Origin: Marinobacter halophilus
Lineage (GTDB): Bacteria; Pseudomonadota; Gammaproteobacteria; Pseudomonadales; Oleiphilaceae
DNA: 64,000 nucleotides
Assembly: GCF_003007685.1 (NCBI RefSeq)
Contig: NZ_PXNN01000011.1
Coordinates: 558,001 to 622,000, forward strand
Reading direction: 5' to 3'
This document shows, in pieces, positions 1 to 7,993 of the stretch (within the stretch, counting starts at the first letter, position 1; each line of letters begins with the position of its first letter). Both the position numbers and the translations under genes were made by a program. A model generated the notes under the pieces. The model was not told the DNA's origin. It saw only the letters and a program-made list of their open reading frames with translations, and searched no databases.

Positions 1-495
1 CGCAAAACCCAACAGGGTGTCGTTGCTGCCGGTGCGGGGAATATCCCGATAGCGGAACACAAACACCGCCTGGGCGCCTGGCAAAGCGGCCTGCAGCTGA
101 TTCGCCAGGGCGGCAAAGTCGGCCTGTTCGGATATCTGACTGACTACGTGACGCTGGTTGGCCAGCGCGCGCACCTGTTCCTGTTGGGCGCTGAAATAGT
201 GATTCAGCCGTTGCTGGGCACTGTCTGCCTCCACCAAACGCGCCTGCTGATAGCTGCGCTCGGCGGACGGCTCAATAACCGCAAAGTGCAATAGCAACGC
301 TACTGCCACGCCCGCCAGGATGACCACCAGAGCCTGATTTAAAGCCACCGAGTTAAGACGCTTCAGGCCAGAGCCCGAGGATTCTCCGGCCCGCTGATTT
401 TTTTTACCGGTTTTTTTTTCAGTCTTCTTGTCAGGTTTGACTTCAGACTGCTCGTTTACCGCCGGTTCCTCAGCTTTCTTCTTACCGAATTTCAT
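1..495 (-). CDS. algC: Phosphomannomutase/phosphoglucomutase AlgC, N-terminal extension (partial)
   Basis: The minus strand is open from an ATG at 495 to the window edge (165 codons), so only the N-terminus is visible. It starts with a Lys/Glu-rich cytoplasmic stretch, followed by one hydrophobic segment around residues 46-64 (NQALVVILAGVAVALLLHF). After that comes a soluble segment rich in Gln and Ala. No mutase motif is visible because the gene is cut. The identification rests on position directly downstream of coaBC-dut, where Pseudomonas and relatives carry algC, and on knowledge that some of these enzymes have a membrane-anchored N-terminal extension before the mutase domain. AlgC makes mannose-1-P and glucose-1-P for exopolysaccharide and LPS. 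An unrelated membrane protein cannot be excluded. Confidence 0.6.
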   Translation of the reverse strand, partial: MKFGKKKAEEPAVNEQSEVKPDKKTEKKTGKKNQRAGESSGSGLKRLNSVALNQALVVILAGVAVALLLHFAVIEPSAERSYQQARLVEADSAQQRLNHYFSAQQEQVRALANQRHVVSQISEQADFAALANQLQAALPGAQAVFVFRYRDIPRTGSNDTLLGFA

Positions 496-593
496 AGTGC
501 TTCCCGCAGTTATTATTACGTCCCGGACAATCGGTTATCCGCAAAGTATAGACGCCGGCCTGCTGATGCGCAGCCGGCCCGCCGGCACCGGGT

Positions 594-1055
594 CTACCGG
601 CTTCCGGTCGAGCCAAAACCGCCGTCGCCCCGGGCACTGGCATCGAATTCCGCAACCACCTCAAACTCGGCCTGCACCACCGGCACCAGCACCAGCTGGG
701 CAATGCGCTCACCCACCTCGATGGTGAACGGCGTCTGGCCCCGATTCCAGCAGGACACCATCAACTCACCCTGGTAGTCCGAGTCAATCAACCCGACCAG
801 GTTTCCCAGCACAATGCCGTGCTTGTGACCAAGACCACTGCGGGGAAGTATCATCGCCGCCAACGAAGGGTCGGCAATGTGGATGGACAGCCCGGTAGGA
901 ATCAGGTGAGTTTCACCCGGTGCAACGGTCAGGGCTTGTTCAATCCCCGCCCGGAGATCCAGGCCTGCCGAGCCCTCGGTCGCGTACTCCGGGAACGGAA
1001 TCACCCCACCGATGCGCTCATCCAGAATTCTTACCTGCAGTTTTTTTCGATTCAT
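594..1055 (-). CDS. dut: dUTP diphosphatase
   Basis: 153 residues, the usual length for the trimeric all-beta dUTPase. It hydrolyses dUTP to dUMP and pyrophosphate, keeping uracil out of DNA and feeding dTMP synthesis. All five family motifs are visible: AGLDLRA (30-36), PRSGLG (71-76), [11 protein letters not shown] (88-98, with the catalytic Asp), [16 protein letters not shown] (105-120) and the C-terminal [10 protein letters not shown] (142-151). Its ATG overlaps the TGA of coaBC by one base (TGATG), so the two are translationally coupled. The partial algC gene lies about 100 bp downstream on the same strand. Confidence 0.97.
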   Translation of the reverse strand: MNRKKLQVRILDERIGGVIPFPEYATEGSAGLDLRAGIEQALTVAPGETHLIPTGLSIHIADPSLAAMILPRSGLGHKHGIVLGNLVGLIDSDYQGELMVSCWNRGQTPFTIEVGERIAQLVLVPVVQAEFEVVAEFDASARGDGGFGSTGSR

Positions 1056-2266
1056 CAGTTCCCGACCTTCTTACTGTGTTCGGCAATCAACGCCACCAAC
1101 TGTGCCGCGATGGAGTGCTTACTGTCCGGGCCAATGGCCTGCTGCCCTTCAGGCCAAAATACCGTCACGGCATTGTGGTCACTGTTAAAACCGAGCCCCG
1201 GGGTGGAGACATCGTTGGCCACGATCATGTTGAGCTTTTTGCGTTGCATTTTATCGGTGGCATAACGGGCCACCTCCGTGGTCTCAGCGGCAAAGCCTAC
1301 AGTAAAGGGCGCGTCTGGCCTGGCCGCAATAGTGGCCAGGGTATCTGGGTTGCGCACCAGCGCCAGCGACATGGCATCACGGGTTTTCTTGATCTTGTCA
1401 CCGGCACAGGACTCGGGCCGGTAATCGGCCACCGCCGCGGTCGCGATAAAAACGTCGCAGCCTTCGCTGACGGCGCGCTCAGACTCCCGCAGCATGTCGT
1501 CAGCGGTGACCACCGGGCGCACTTCCACGCCGTCGGGGGCATCAAGATTAACGGGGCCACTGATAACGATTACCCTCGCTCCGGCACGGGCAGCCGCACC
1601 AGCAATGGCATAACCCATTTTTCCGGAGCTGTGATTGGAAATGTACCGGACCGGATCGATGGGCTCCCGGGTCGGGCCAGCGGTGATCACCAGCCGCTGG
1701 CCGGTCAGCACCCCTTCGGCCGCCCCGGACGACCCTTGCCGTATCAGATGGGCCAGCGCCTCCGGCTCCAGCATCCGGCCAGGCCCGGTGTCACCGCAAG
1801 CCTGCTCACCCTGATCGGGGCCCCAGACCGAGATTTGCGGATCCTCCGCCAGCAACGTCATGTTTCGCTGGGTCCGATGATTGCTCCACATAGCCTGATT
1901 CATCGCCGGTACCACCGCGATGGGCGCTTCGGTGGCACAACACACCGTCGTCAGCAGATCATCGGCCATACCCTGAGCCAGACGGGCGATAAAGTCCGCA
2001 GAAGCCGGCGCAACCACCACTTGATCAGCCCATTTGGCCAACTCGATGTGCCCCATTCCGGCTTCCGCTTCCGGATCCAGCAACGAGGTGCGCACCGGTT
2101 CGCCACTGAGCGCCTGAAAGGTCAGCTGCGTGACAAAGGCTTCGGCACCCCGGGTCATCACAACCCGCACGTCATGCCCGGACTTTTTCAGCAACCGAAC
2201 CAGCTCGGCACTTTTGTAGGCGGCAATGCCGCCGGTGATTCCCAGCAGAATTTTTCTGGCGGCCAT
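1055..2266 (-). CDS. coaBC: Bifunctional phosphopantothenoylcysteine decarboxylase/phosphopantothenate-cysteine ligase
   Basis: 403 residues from the ATG at 2266, which is preceded by a GGAG ribosome site; the reading frame stays open further upstream but without homology. The N-terminal half is the flavoprotein CoaC decarboxylase: [15 protein letters not shown] at the start, [10 protein letters not shown] with the active-site His, and [12 protein letters not shown] with the lid Cys. The C-terminal half is the CTP-dependent CoaB ligase, with [22 protein letters not shown] (given here as key segments [11 protein letters not shown] and NHSSGKMG), ATAAVADYR and the [13 protein letters not shown] loop. 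It performs two steps from 4'-phosphopantothenate to 4'-phosphopantetheine in CoA synthesis. It forms an operon with dut and is divergent from radC. CoaD, the next pathway enzyme, is at 12010. Confidence 0.97.
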   Translation of the reverse strand: MAARKILLGITGGIAAYKSAELVRLLKKSGHDVRVVMTRGAEAFVTQLTFQALSGEPVRTSLLDPEAEAGMGHIELAKWADQVVVAPASADFIARLAQGMADDLLTTVCCATEAPIAVVPAMNQAMWSNHRTQRNMTLLAEDPQISVWGPDQGEQACGDTGPGRMLEPEALAHLIRQGSSGAAEGVLTGQRLVITAGPTREPIDPVRYISNHSSGKMGYAIAGAAARAGARVIVISGPVNLDAPDGVEVRPVVTADDMLRESERAVSEGCDVFIATAAVADYRPESCAGDKIKKTRDAMSLALVRNPDTLATIAARPDAPFTVGFAAETTEVARYATDKMQRKKLNMIVANDVSTPGLGFNSDHNAVTVFWPEGQQAIGPDSKHSIAAQLVALIAEHSKKVGN

Positions 2267-2444
2267 CAGGGCTCCGTAATCCCGTAAAATGAATGAGTTA
2301 TAAGATAGCACGCCCGTAGCCGACAGGCAGCCTGCGCGAGCACTAGTTCGTTTACCAAATGTTACTTTTTAGAGTACCCTTTGTAACTCCGAGACCCCGG
2401 TGCAGGACGCACCATCAACCTAGTTACATGCAAGGACGCAAACC

Positions 2445-3119
2445 ATGAACGATTCCGCCTGGCCCATCGATGAACGGCCCCGCGAGCGCTTGCTTGCCCA
2501 CGGACCCGAAGCACTCTCTGACGCCGAACTGCTCGCGATTTTTCTGCGCACCGGCACCCCCGGCATGCCGGTCATGGCCCTGGCCCGGCACCTGGTCAGC
2601 GAATTTTCCGGCCTGCGCGGCCTGATGACAGCCTCCCGCCGGCAATTTTGTGACGTCAAAGGATTGGGCACCGCCAAATACGCTCAGGTCCAGGCCGCCA
2701 TGGAGATGGCGCGCCGGGTGATGGACGAGCCATTGCGACAGGGTGACCCGCTACGCTCCCCGGCCGATACCCGGCGCTTTCTTACCAGCCGACTGGGCAC
2801 CTACCCGCACGAGGTCTTTGCCGGATTGTTTCTGGATAACCGGCACCGGGTCATCCAGTACCGCGAACTGTTCAGGGGCACCATCGACGGTGCCGCTGTC
2901 TACCCCCGGGAGGTGGTCAGGCAGGCCCTGGAGGATAACGCCGCAGCTGTCATCTTCGCCCACAACCACCCGTCCGGCGTCGCCGAACCCAGTCAGGCAG
3001 ACATTTCACTGACCCGGCGCTTAAAAGAAGCGCTTAGATTAGTCGATATCAGGGTTCTTGACCATATGGTTATCGGCCACGGTGAGGTAATATCTCTCGC
3101 TGAACGAGGATTGATGTAG
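2445..3119 (+). CDS. radC: RadC/JAMM-domain protein
   Basis: 224 residues, normal for RadC. A helix-hairpin-helix region lies in the first 90 residues ([27 protein letters not shown]), followed by a JAB1/MPN metalloprotease-like fold. The JAMM zinc ligands are present: HNHPSG (His173, His175) with an Asp at about 186. The cellular role of RadC is unsettled: the classical radiation-repair assignment in E. coli was traced to another gene, so only the family is assigned here. It is divergent from coaBC across about 180 bp, and the order coaBC-radC-rpmB-rpmG matches Pseudomonas. Confidence 0.93.
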   Translation: MNDSAWPIDERPRERLLAHGPEALSDAELLAIFLRTGTPGMPVMALARHLVSEFSGLRGLMTASRRQFCDVKGLGTAKYAQVQAAMEMARRVMDEPLRQGDPLRSPADTRRFLTSRLGTYPHEVFAGLFLDNRHRVIQYRELFRGTIDGAAVYPREVVRQALEDNAAAVIFAHNHPSGVAEPSQADISLTRRLKEALRLVDIRVLDHMVIGHGEVISLAERGLM

Positions 3120-3167
3120 CTGCCTTGGAGATGCTTCCGGTAAACTGGACAAATTCCCAACAATTTT

Positions 3168-3196
3168 TTGCGTTGGCTGACCAGTTCTGGTATAAA
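3168..3196 (+). promoter_or_regulatory. Sigma-70 promoter of rpmB-rpmG
   Basis: A -35 box TTGCGT (3168-3173), a 17-bp spacer and a -10 box TATAAA (3191-3196) lie between radC and rpmB. The predicted leader is about 135 nt long before the rpmB ATG, which is long enough for post-transcriptional control, but I see no recognised riboswitch or ribosomal-protein binding structure in it. Confidence 0.65.
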
Positions 3197-3337
3197 AGCG
3201 TCCCTTTCTGGCGGCGTCTGGCGAGCAGCGCTCAGTTTAGAGGCGTTAACCGGGAGCAGTTATGGTTCCTGTGCAACCAGAGACGCATTAAACATTGAAT
3301 TTGTATAAATAGACCATTGCTCAGGTCGGAGGCAAGT

Positions 3338-3574
3338 ATGTCCAGAGTTTGTCAGGTTACCGGTAAGCGTCCGGTTACCGGTAACAACGTATCCCACGCG
3401 ATGAATCACACTCGTCGTCGCTTTCTGCCGAATCTGCAGAGCCATCGTTTCTGGGTTGAAACCGAGAAGCGTTTCGTGAAGCTGCGCGTATCCACCAAGG
3501 GCATGCGCATCATCGACAAAAAAGGCATCGACATCGTGCTGGCCGATCTTCGTGCCCGTGGCGAGAAAGTATAA
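3338..3574 (+). CDS. rpmB: 50S ribosomal protein L28
   Basis: 78 residues, exactly the E. coli length. The start is the ATG at 3338, preceded by a GGAGG-type site (GTCGGAGGCAAGT). The sequence opens [20 protein letters not shown] and contains the typical [14 protein letters not shown] segment and the C-terminal [11 protein letters not shown]. The protein is a basic component of the large ribosomal subunit. The rpmG start is 12 nt downstream in the same operon. Confidence 0.98.
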   Translation: MSRVCQVTGKRPVTGNNVSHAMNHTRRRFLPNLQSHRFWVETEKRFVKLRVSTKGMRIIDKKGIDIVLADLRARGEKV

Positions 3575-3585
3575 GGAACCGCATC

Positions 3586-3741
3586 ATGCGCGAGAAAATC
3601 AAGCTGGTATCTTCAGCAGGCACTGGTCACTTCTACACGACCAACAAGAACAAGCGTAACACTCCGGAAAAAATCGAGATCAAAAAGTATGATCCGGTTG
3701 TCCGCAAGCACGTTGCGTACAAGGAAGCCAAGATCAAGTAA
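3586..3741 (+). CDS. rpmG: 50S ribosomal protein L33
   Basis: 51 residues, starting [19 protein letters not shown] and ending KEAKIK, which is the standard L33 length. It lacks the CxxC zinc motifs, so it is the zinc-independent (C-minus) form of L33. It is co-transcribed with rpmB, and a strong hairpin terminator follows its stop codon by about 15 nt. Confidence 0.98.
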   Translation: MREKIKLVSSAGTGHFYTTNKNKRNTPEKIEIKKYDPVVRKHVAYKEAKIK

Positions 3742-3754
3742 TTGATCCTGCCTC

Positions 3755-3792
3755 CACAAAAAAACCCGGCCAGCGAGCCGGGTTTTTTTGTG
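3755..3792. terminator. Bidirectional rho-independent terminator after rpmG
   Basis: The stem ACCCGGC/GCCGGGT around a CAGCGA loop is flanked by seven A on one side and seven T on the other. It can therefore end both the rpmBG transcript and the converging minus-strand transcript of the phosphatase gene that stops at 3805. Confidence 0.93.
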
Positions 3793-3804
3793 CCTGAGAA
3801 TTAC

Positions 3805-4665
3805 TCAGTAAGTTTCCAGATAGCCCTTGGGCAACGCGATATCCATCGCAATGGGCAAATGATCCGACACCGGGTAACTGATCACCTCTGCCCGCCGAAT
3901 CTCCAGGGATGGGCTTACCAGGATATGATCCAGCGCCTTTTCCGGGCGCCAGCTGGGAAAGCTGTGAGCAGTATCAGGCAGCGCGATCAACCCACTCTCC
4001 TTTAGCGGCGTTTGCGTCAGCAGCTGTTCGGCATGGGCATTCATATCGCCCATCAGCACCACGTGCTGGTAATCCGCAATCAGATCCCGAATATAGCCCA
4101 GCTGCCGTTGCTGTGCCGATTTGTTGAGCGACAAATGCATCTGCACCAGTATCAGCGGATCATCCGCCGCGCCATAACGGGCAATGATGGCACCACGACC
4201 GGGGATCAGGCCGGGCAACTTGTGCTCGGTCACATCCAGCGGTCGGTAACGGCTTAACAGGCCGTTACTGTGCTGGGCGATATGACCCATGTTCCGGTTC
4301 AGCTGCTGGTACCAGTAAGGAATACCTGCCGCTTCTGCCAGATACTGCACCTGATTGATATAGCCACTGCGCAGACTGCCGCCATCGCATTCCTGCAAGG
4401 CCACTACATCATACTGCCGGAGCAGGGTGGCAATGCGGTCAAGGTTCTCGATACGCCGACGATTAGGCAGAAAATGCTGCCAGCTTCGGGTCAGGTAGTG
4501 ATGGTAGGACGAGGTATTGATGCCCACCTGGATATTAAAAGTGAGCAACCGGAGGTAACGATGAGCCTCAAACTCGGGCACGTGCTCGCTGCCCGAGCAG
4601 GATCCACGAGGGCCTTCGGGCCCTCTAAGCATACCATTGAGCTGATTTCGGATCCGCTTATACAT
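3805..4665 (-). CDS. Endonuclease/exonuclease/phosphatase (EEP) family protein
   Basis: 286 residues. The catalytic signatures of the DNase I-like EEP fold are all visible: LTFNIQ near residue 43, VALQECDGG (metal-binding Glu), GDMNAHAE, ALDHILVS and the terminal SDHLPIAMDI. The substrate cannot be read from sequence; the family includes nucleases, phosphodiesterases and inositol or lipid phosphatases. There is no signal peptide, so it is probably cytoplasmic. The first 40 residues are low-complexity and are encoded by two strong hairpins (see findings). It lies about 55 nt downstream of dsbA on the same strand and converges on rpmG. Confidence 0.85.
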   Translation of the reverse strand: MYKRIRNQLNGMLRGPEGPRGSCSGSEHVPEFEAHRYLRLLTFNIQVGINTSSYHHYLTRSWQHFLPNRRRIENLDRIATLLRQYDVVALQECDGGSLRSGYINQVQYLAEAAGIPYWYQQLNRNMGHIAQHSNGLLSRYRPLDVTEHKLPGLIPGRGAIIARYGAADDPLILVQMHLSLNKSAQQRQLGYIRDLIADYQHVVLMGDMNAHAEQLLTQTPLKESGLIALPDTAHSFPSWRPEKALDHILVSPSLEIRRAEVISYPVSDHLPIAMDIALPKGYLETY

Positions 4666-4719
4666 AACCGGGCATTCCCACGCTGAGCCTGAACGTGCCC
4701 CTCAAAGCATCATCGCTGA

Positions 4720-5355
4720 TTACTGAGACGCCGCACGCTCTTGCTCGACCAGATGATCGACCACCGACAGAACATCTTCGTGCCCGCCAGCCATTGAGGC
4801 ACTGACCACATACTTGCCATTAACCAGCATAGTCGGTGTGCCGGTGATGCGCGCGCCGCGAATCTTTGACTGCGCCTGCTGCACCCGGGCCCGAACGCCA
4901 AAACTCCGGTAATTGCTCAGAAACTCCTCAGCATCGACATCGTAACCACTGACAAAATCCGCCAGCGCTTCCGGGGTATTCAGCGGACGACGCTCGCCCG
5001 CCAGCGCGGTGAACAGGGCATCGTGCACCTTATCCAGCTCACCCATGGCGTCCAGCGCATAGAAAGCGTAAGCATGAGGCTCCCAGCTCTGGCCAAGCGC
5101 AGCCGGCAATTTGACAAAATTTACGTAGTCCGGAGCCTTATCCGCCCAGGATTCAACCAACGGCTTGAACGTGTAGCAATGAGGGCAGCCATACCAGAAC
5201 ACCTCGGCAACCTCGACGCCGCCGTCAGAGGCAGTGCGGACCGGATTGTCCAGGGTGCGGTAGTGCCGGCCTTCTTCCCAGGACTGCGCCTGGGCCACAG
5301 CACCAAAAGCGATGGAAAAAGCCAATATAACGACTGTGCCTAGTGTTCTTATCAT
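4720..5355 (-). CDS. dsbA: Thiol:disulfide interchange protein DsbA
   Basis: 211 residues from the ATG at 5355. A signal peptide covers about residues 1-23 (hydrophobic core TVVILAFSIAFGAV, cleavage after AQA). The thioredoxin-fold active site is WYGCPHC with Cys57 and Cys60, and the cis-Pro region reads TGTPTMLVNG. The protein introduces disulfides into periplasmic proteins and is reoxidised by DsbB. The neighbourhood dsbA-cytochrome c4-engB is the same as in Pseudomonas. The upstream gene (cytochrome c4) has its own terminator, so dsbA probably has its own promoter. Confidence 0.96.
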   Translation of the reverse strand: MIRTLGTVVILAFSIAFGAVAQAQSWEEGRHYRTLDNPVRTASDGGVEVAEVFWYGCPHCYTFKPLVESWADKAPDYVNFVKLPAALGQSWEPHAYAFYALDAMGELDKVHDALFTALAGERRPLNTPEALADFVSGYDVDAEEFLSNYRSFGVRARVQQAQSKIRGARITGTPTMLVNGKYVVSASMAGGHEDVLSVVDHLVEQERAASQ

Positions 5356-5460
5356 CGGGAATCTCCGAGTTCTGTATTCTGATGTCAGACGGATTATGAC
5401 CCAGCAAACCGGGAAAGTTCCACTGCTGGGCAAAGGGAATAATTACGGAAAGGTAAGTAG

Positions 5461-5488
5461 CAAAAACCCCGCGAACGCGGGGTTTTTG
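5461..5488 (-). terminator. Rho-independent terminator after cytochrome c4 gene
   Basis: A near-perfect hairpin, CAAAAACCCCGC-GAAC-GCGGGGTTTTTG, lies 24 nt past the stop codon of the cytochrome c4 gene (minus strand). It is flanked by A and T runs and so is nominally bidirectional. Confidence 0.9.
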
Positions 5489-5511
5489 TCATCAGCAACT
5501 GCGGGCCGGGC

Positions 5512-6120
5512 TCAGTTCAGACCGGAAACGTAGTTAGCCAGCGCCTCAATCTCGGAATCGCTCAATTTTGACGCAACATCCATCATGATCGCTGCGTTAG
5601 CACCGGCCGCGCGTTCGCCGTCGCGGTAGGCTTTTAGCTGCTGCGCCACGTAGCCGGCGGTCTGGCCACCCAGGGCCGGATAGCCTGCGGGTTCATTACC
5701 AGCGCCACTGGGACTGTGGCAGCCTGCACAGGCCGCAACACCAGAGGCCATGTTGCCACCCCGGTACAGCGCCTGACCGCGATCAATCAGCTCAGGATCA
5801 GCCTGACCTACCACCATCTCTTGCTCGTTGTAATAGGCAGCCAGGTCCCAGAGATCCTGATCGGACATGTTATCCAGCAGACCAGTCATCTCCGGGATCG
5901 GACGATCCCCGGCTTTGATGTCTACCAACTGCCGATACAGATATTTTTCGCCGATACCAGACAGTTTGGGATACACCGCCATGATCGGCTTGGCACCGCC
6001 CTGGCCATGGCACGCCGCACATACTGCTGCGTTCTGTTCACCCGCTGCCGGATCTCCTGCCCCGTGAGCCATTGCTGTCAGGCCAACTCCGAGAACAACT
6101 CCTGCGATCAGTCTTTTCAT
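5512..6120 (-). CDS. Cytochrome c4, dihaem
   Basis: 202 residues from the ATG at 6120. The signal peptide is about residues 1-20 (MKRLIAGVVLGVGLTAMAHG). Two class I cytochrome c domains follow, with haem-binding CAACH at 34-38 and CAGCH at 131-135. The downstream Met ligands lie in PEMTGLLDNMSDQDL and the IMMDVASKLSDSE region. It is a periplasmic electron carrier to terminal oxidases. The CXXCH count, length and position next to dsbA and engB fit the cc4 protein of Pseudomonas. Electrons from periplasmic dehydrogenases such as the GMC enzyme at 10175 could in principle pass through it (inference). Confidence 0.94.
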   Translation of the reverse strand: MKRLIAGVVLGVGLTAMAHGAGDPAAGEQNAAVCAACHGQGGAKPIMAVYPKLSGIGEKYLYRQLVDIKAGDRPIPEMTGLLDNMSDQDLWDLAAYYNEQEMVVGQADPELIDRGQALYRGGNMASGVAACAGCHSPSGAGNEPAGYPALGGQTAGYVAQQLKAYRDGERAAGANAAIMMDVASKLSDSEIEALANYVSGLN

Positions 6121-6302
6121 GCTCGCTCCGCTTCTCTCATCTTTGCATCTTGAAAGTATTCTTCGTGGTGCAGCCGGCAGGCGCTGAACGATCAGGCACA
6201 AAACCGGGGCTTACAGCGGCAACGCGCAGCGTCCCACTGGAAATTGGTGTAGCATTATACATTAATCGCCGATAACTGAAATCCAAAGGAACGCCAACCG
6301 TC

Positions 6303-6944
6303 GTGGACTCTGACCTGACTCAAAAAAGCCTCTCCTTCAACAGCGCCCGATTTCTGATCAGCGCGTCCCGGTTGGACGAGTGCCCGCCCGACATCGGCGC
6401 CGAGGTTGCCTTTGCCGGGCGCTCCAATGCTGGCAAATCGAGCGCCCTGAACGCCATCACCGTCAACGGCAAGCTGGCCAGGACCAGTAAAACACCTGGC
6501 CGCACCCGATTGATCAACTTTTTTACCCTGAACAAAGAAAATGTTCGCCTGGTCGATCTGCCAGGCTATGGCTACGCCAGAGTTTCTCGCGATATGAAGG
6601 ACGACTGGCAAAAGCATCTGGGCCATTATCTGAACGATCGCCGGTGCCTTCGTGGCTTGGTGCTGGTGATGGACATTCGTCACCCACTGACCGATTTCGA
6701 TCAAATGATGGTGGAATGGTGCGAACATAACAACCTGCCATTGATGATTCTTGCCACCAAAGCCGACAAATTCAAATATGGGCAGGCCAAAACTGCCATG
6801 CTGGGGATTGCGCAAAAGCTGAAAGCGTATCAGTGCGTGGAGCACCTGATCATGTTTTCGGCCACCGCAAAAACGGGGTTAGAGGAGTGCCGGACGGCAC
6901 TGACAGACTGGCTGGAAGCCGAGGAAGAAGACGCCCATCAATAA
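6303..6944 (+). CDS. engB: Ribosome biogenesis GTPase YsxC/EngB
   Basis: 213 residues, starting with GTG at 6303; an AAAGGA site lies about 12 nt upstream. G-protein motifs: G1 GRSNAGKS (about 39-46), G2 in [13 protein letters not shown]3 DLPGYG, G4 TKAD and G5 SATAKTG. The protein is an essential GTPase of 50S subunit assembly. It is divergent from cytochrome c4 across about 180 bp. Confidence 0.96.
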   Translation: MDSDLTQKSLSFNSARFLISASRLDECPPDIGAEVAFAGRSNAGKSSALNAITVNGKLARTSKTPGRTRLINFFTLNKENVRLVDLPGYGYARVSRDMKDDWQKHLGHYLNDRRCLRGLVLVMDIRHPLTDFDQMMVEWCEHNNLPLMILATKADKFKYGQAKTAMLGIAQKLKAYQCVEHLIMFSATAKTGLEECRTALTDWLEAEEEDAHQ

Positions 6945-6972
6945 AAAACCGGTCTACCATCAGGTAGACCGG
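6945..6972 (-). terminator. Terminator for the minus-strand TetR transcript
   Basis: A perfect 10-bp stem CCGGTCTACC/GGTAGACCGG with an ATCA loop sits at 6949-6972. On the minus strand it is followed by six T, so it works best for the tetR gene that stops at 7119, which would give a roughly 150-nt 3' UTR. On the plus strand there is no T run after it, so it is a weak terminator for engB. Confidence 0.75.
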
Positions 6973-7118
6973 AGAAACGTCAGGGTTTGCGACGTACCTG
7001 AGAACTCACTCAGGAGACGCAGGGAATGTCCGGTTCCCCGCATCACTCCTTTTGAGCGGCACCCTTACATAAAGTTCAATTTTTGGGTGAATTTTAACCA
7101 AACCCTTACGCCACTCAG

Positions 7119-7817
7119 TTAACCCACCTCGCGTGCGGCACTTTCCCGACAGCCCGAAGACTCGGAAGTATCCGGAAAACTGGGCCGGTACTTCTCCCGC
7201 AATGCCATTACGCGCTCCCGGTATTCGGGTGTGAGATAAGGCAACTCCAGCGTCAGTACCTGATAGATACCCTGCTTGAGTTCGGTCAGCGTCAGGCTGG
7301 CTGACTCGTCAGCGGCGTGGGCCGTTTTCAGGAACGCCATCCAGTTGGTGATCACCAGCCAGACATTGAGCGACATGGCCGAACGCAACTCATCAAGCTG
7401 CGGCGCGATGATTCCGCCGTCGGCCAGTTTGCCAAAGATTCGGTCAATGGCCGCCAGGCAGCGATTGGTAAACCCCCGGTAGTCCTGGCGCAGCCGGGGG
7501 TCGCTGTCCAGCAGGTATTCCAGGTCCCGGTGAAAAAACCGATAGCTCCACAGACCATCAAACACCGACTCCAGATAAAAGGTCAGGTCTTCCAGATTGA
7601 TTGCGCGGTCCTCCGGAATATCCAGATAATAATCGACCAGTTTTTCGTACTCCTGGAAGATCTCATAGATGATGTCGGACTTGTTGCGGAAGTGGTAATA
7701 CAGGTTGCCCGGAGAAATCGCCAGGTGGGCAGCGATATGATTGGTGGTGATGTTTCGCTCACCCCGTTCGTTAAAAAGTTCCAGGCTGGTTAGCAGAATT
7801 TTGTCTCTGGTTTTCAT
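7119..7817 (-). CDS. TetR/AcrR-family regulator of the aldehyde/alcohol oxidation cluster
   Basis: 232 residues from ATG 7817; in-frame alternatives are ATG 7832 and GTG 7850. The start MKTRDKILLTSLELF is the typical first helix of this family, so 7817 is preferred. The HTH reads ITTNHIAAHLAISPGNLYYHFRNKSDI at about 27-53. The rest is an all-helical ligand/dimer domain with no assignable ligand. It is divergent from the aldehyde dehydrogenase gene at 7994, and a perfect palindrome lies in between. A repressor of the downstream cluster and of itself is the simplest reading (inference). Confidence 0.88.
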   Translation of the reverse strand: MKTRDKILLTSLELFNERGERNITTNHIAAHLAISPGNLYYHFRNKSDIIYEIFQEYEKLVDYYLDIPEDRAINLEDLTFYLESVFDGLWSYRFFHRDLEYLLDSDPRLRQDYRGFTNRCLAAIDRIFGKLADGGIIAPQLDELRSAMSLNVWLVITNWMAFLKTAHAADESASLTLTELKQGIYQVLTLELPYLTPEYRERVMALREKYRPSFPDTSESSGCRESAAREVG

Positions 7818-7879
7818 CGTCTCGCCGGTCATTGTTGGTCTCTGCAGCACGGATGGCCCGATGAGCTATCCAGCATTTC

Positions 7880-7908
7880 TTGACTGCCTAGAGTATATAC
7901 TCTAATAA
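7880..7908 (+). promoter_or_regulatory. Promoter with TetR operator palindrome
   Basis: A -35 box TTGACT (7880-7885) is followed after 17 bp by an AT-rich -10-like TAATAA (7903-7908). A perfect 16-bp palindrome, TAGAGTATATACTCTA (7889-7904), occupies the spacer. Because it is symmetric it also offers TATACT-type -10 boxes on both strands. It is the natural operator candidate for the adjacent TetR protein, and binding would block transcription in both directions. Confidence 0.65.
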
Positions 7909-7993
7909 TACCCCCAAGCGCAAATCGACCAGATTTTGGTCAATCAATAACACAGGCTGCGGGAACCTGCCCGCAACCGATGGGGAGAGAAGC

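Noticed and set aside
920..2287. A 455-codon open frame on the plus strand opposite coaBC.
   Set aside because: It lies antisense to a clearly homologous gene, has no recognisable domain, and its composition follows from the codon pattern of coaBC.
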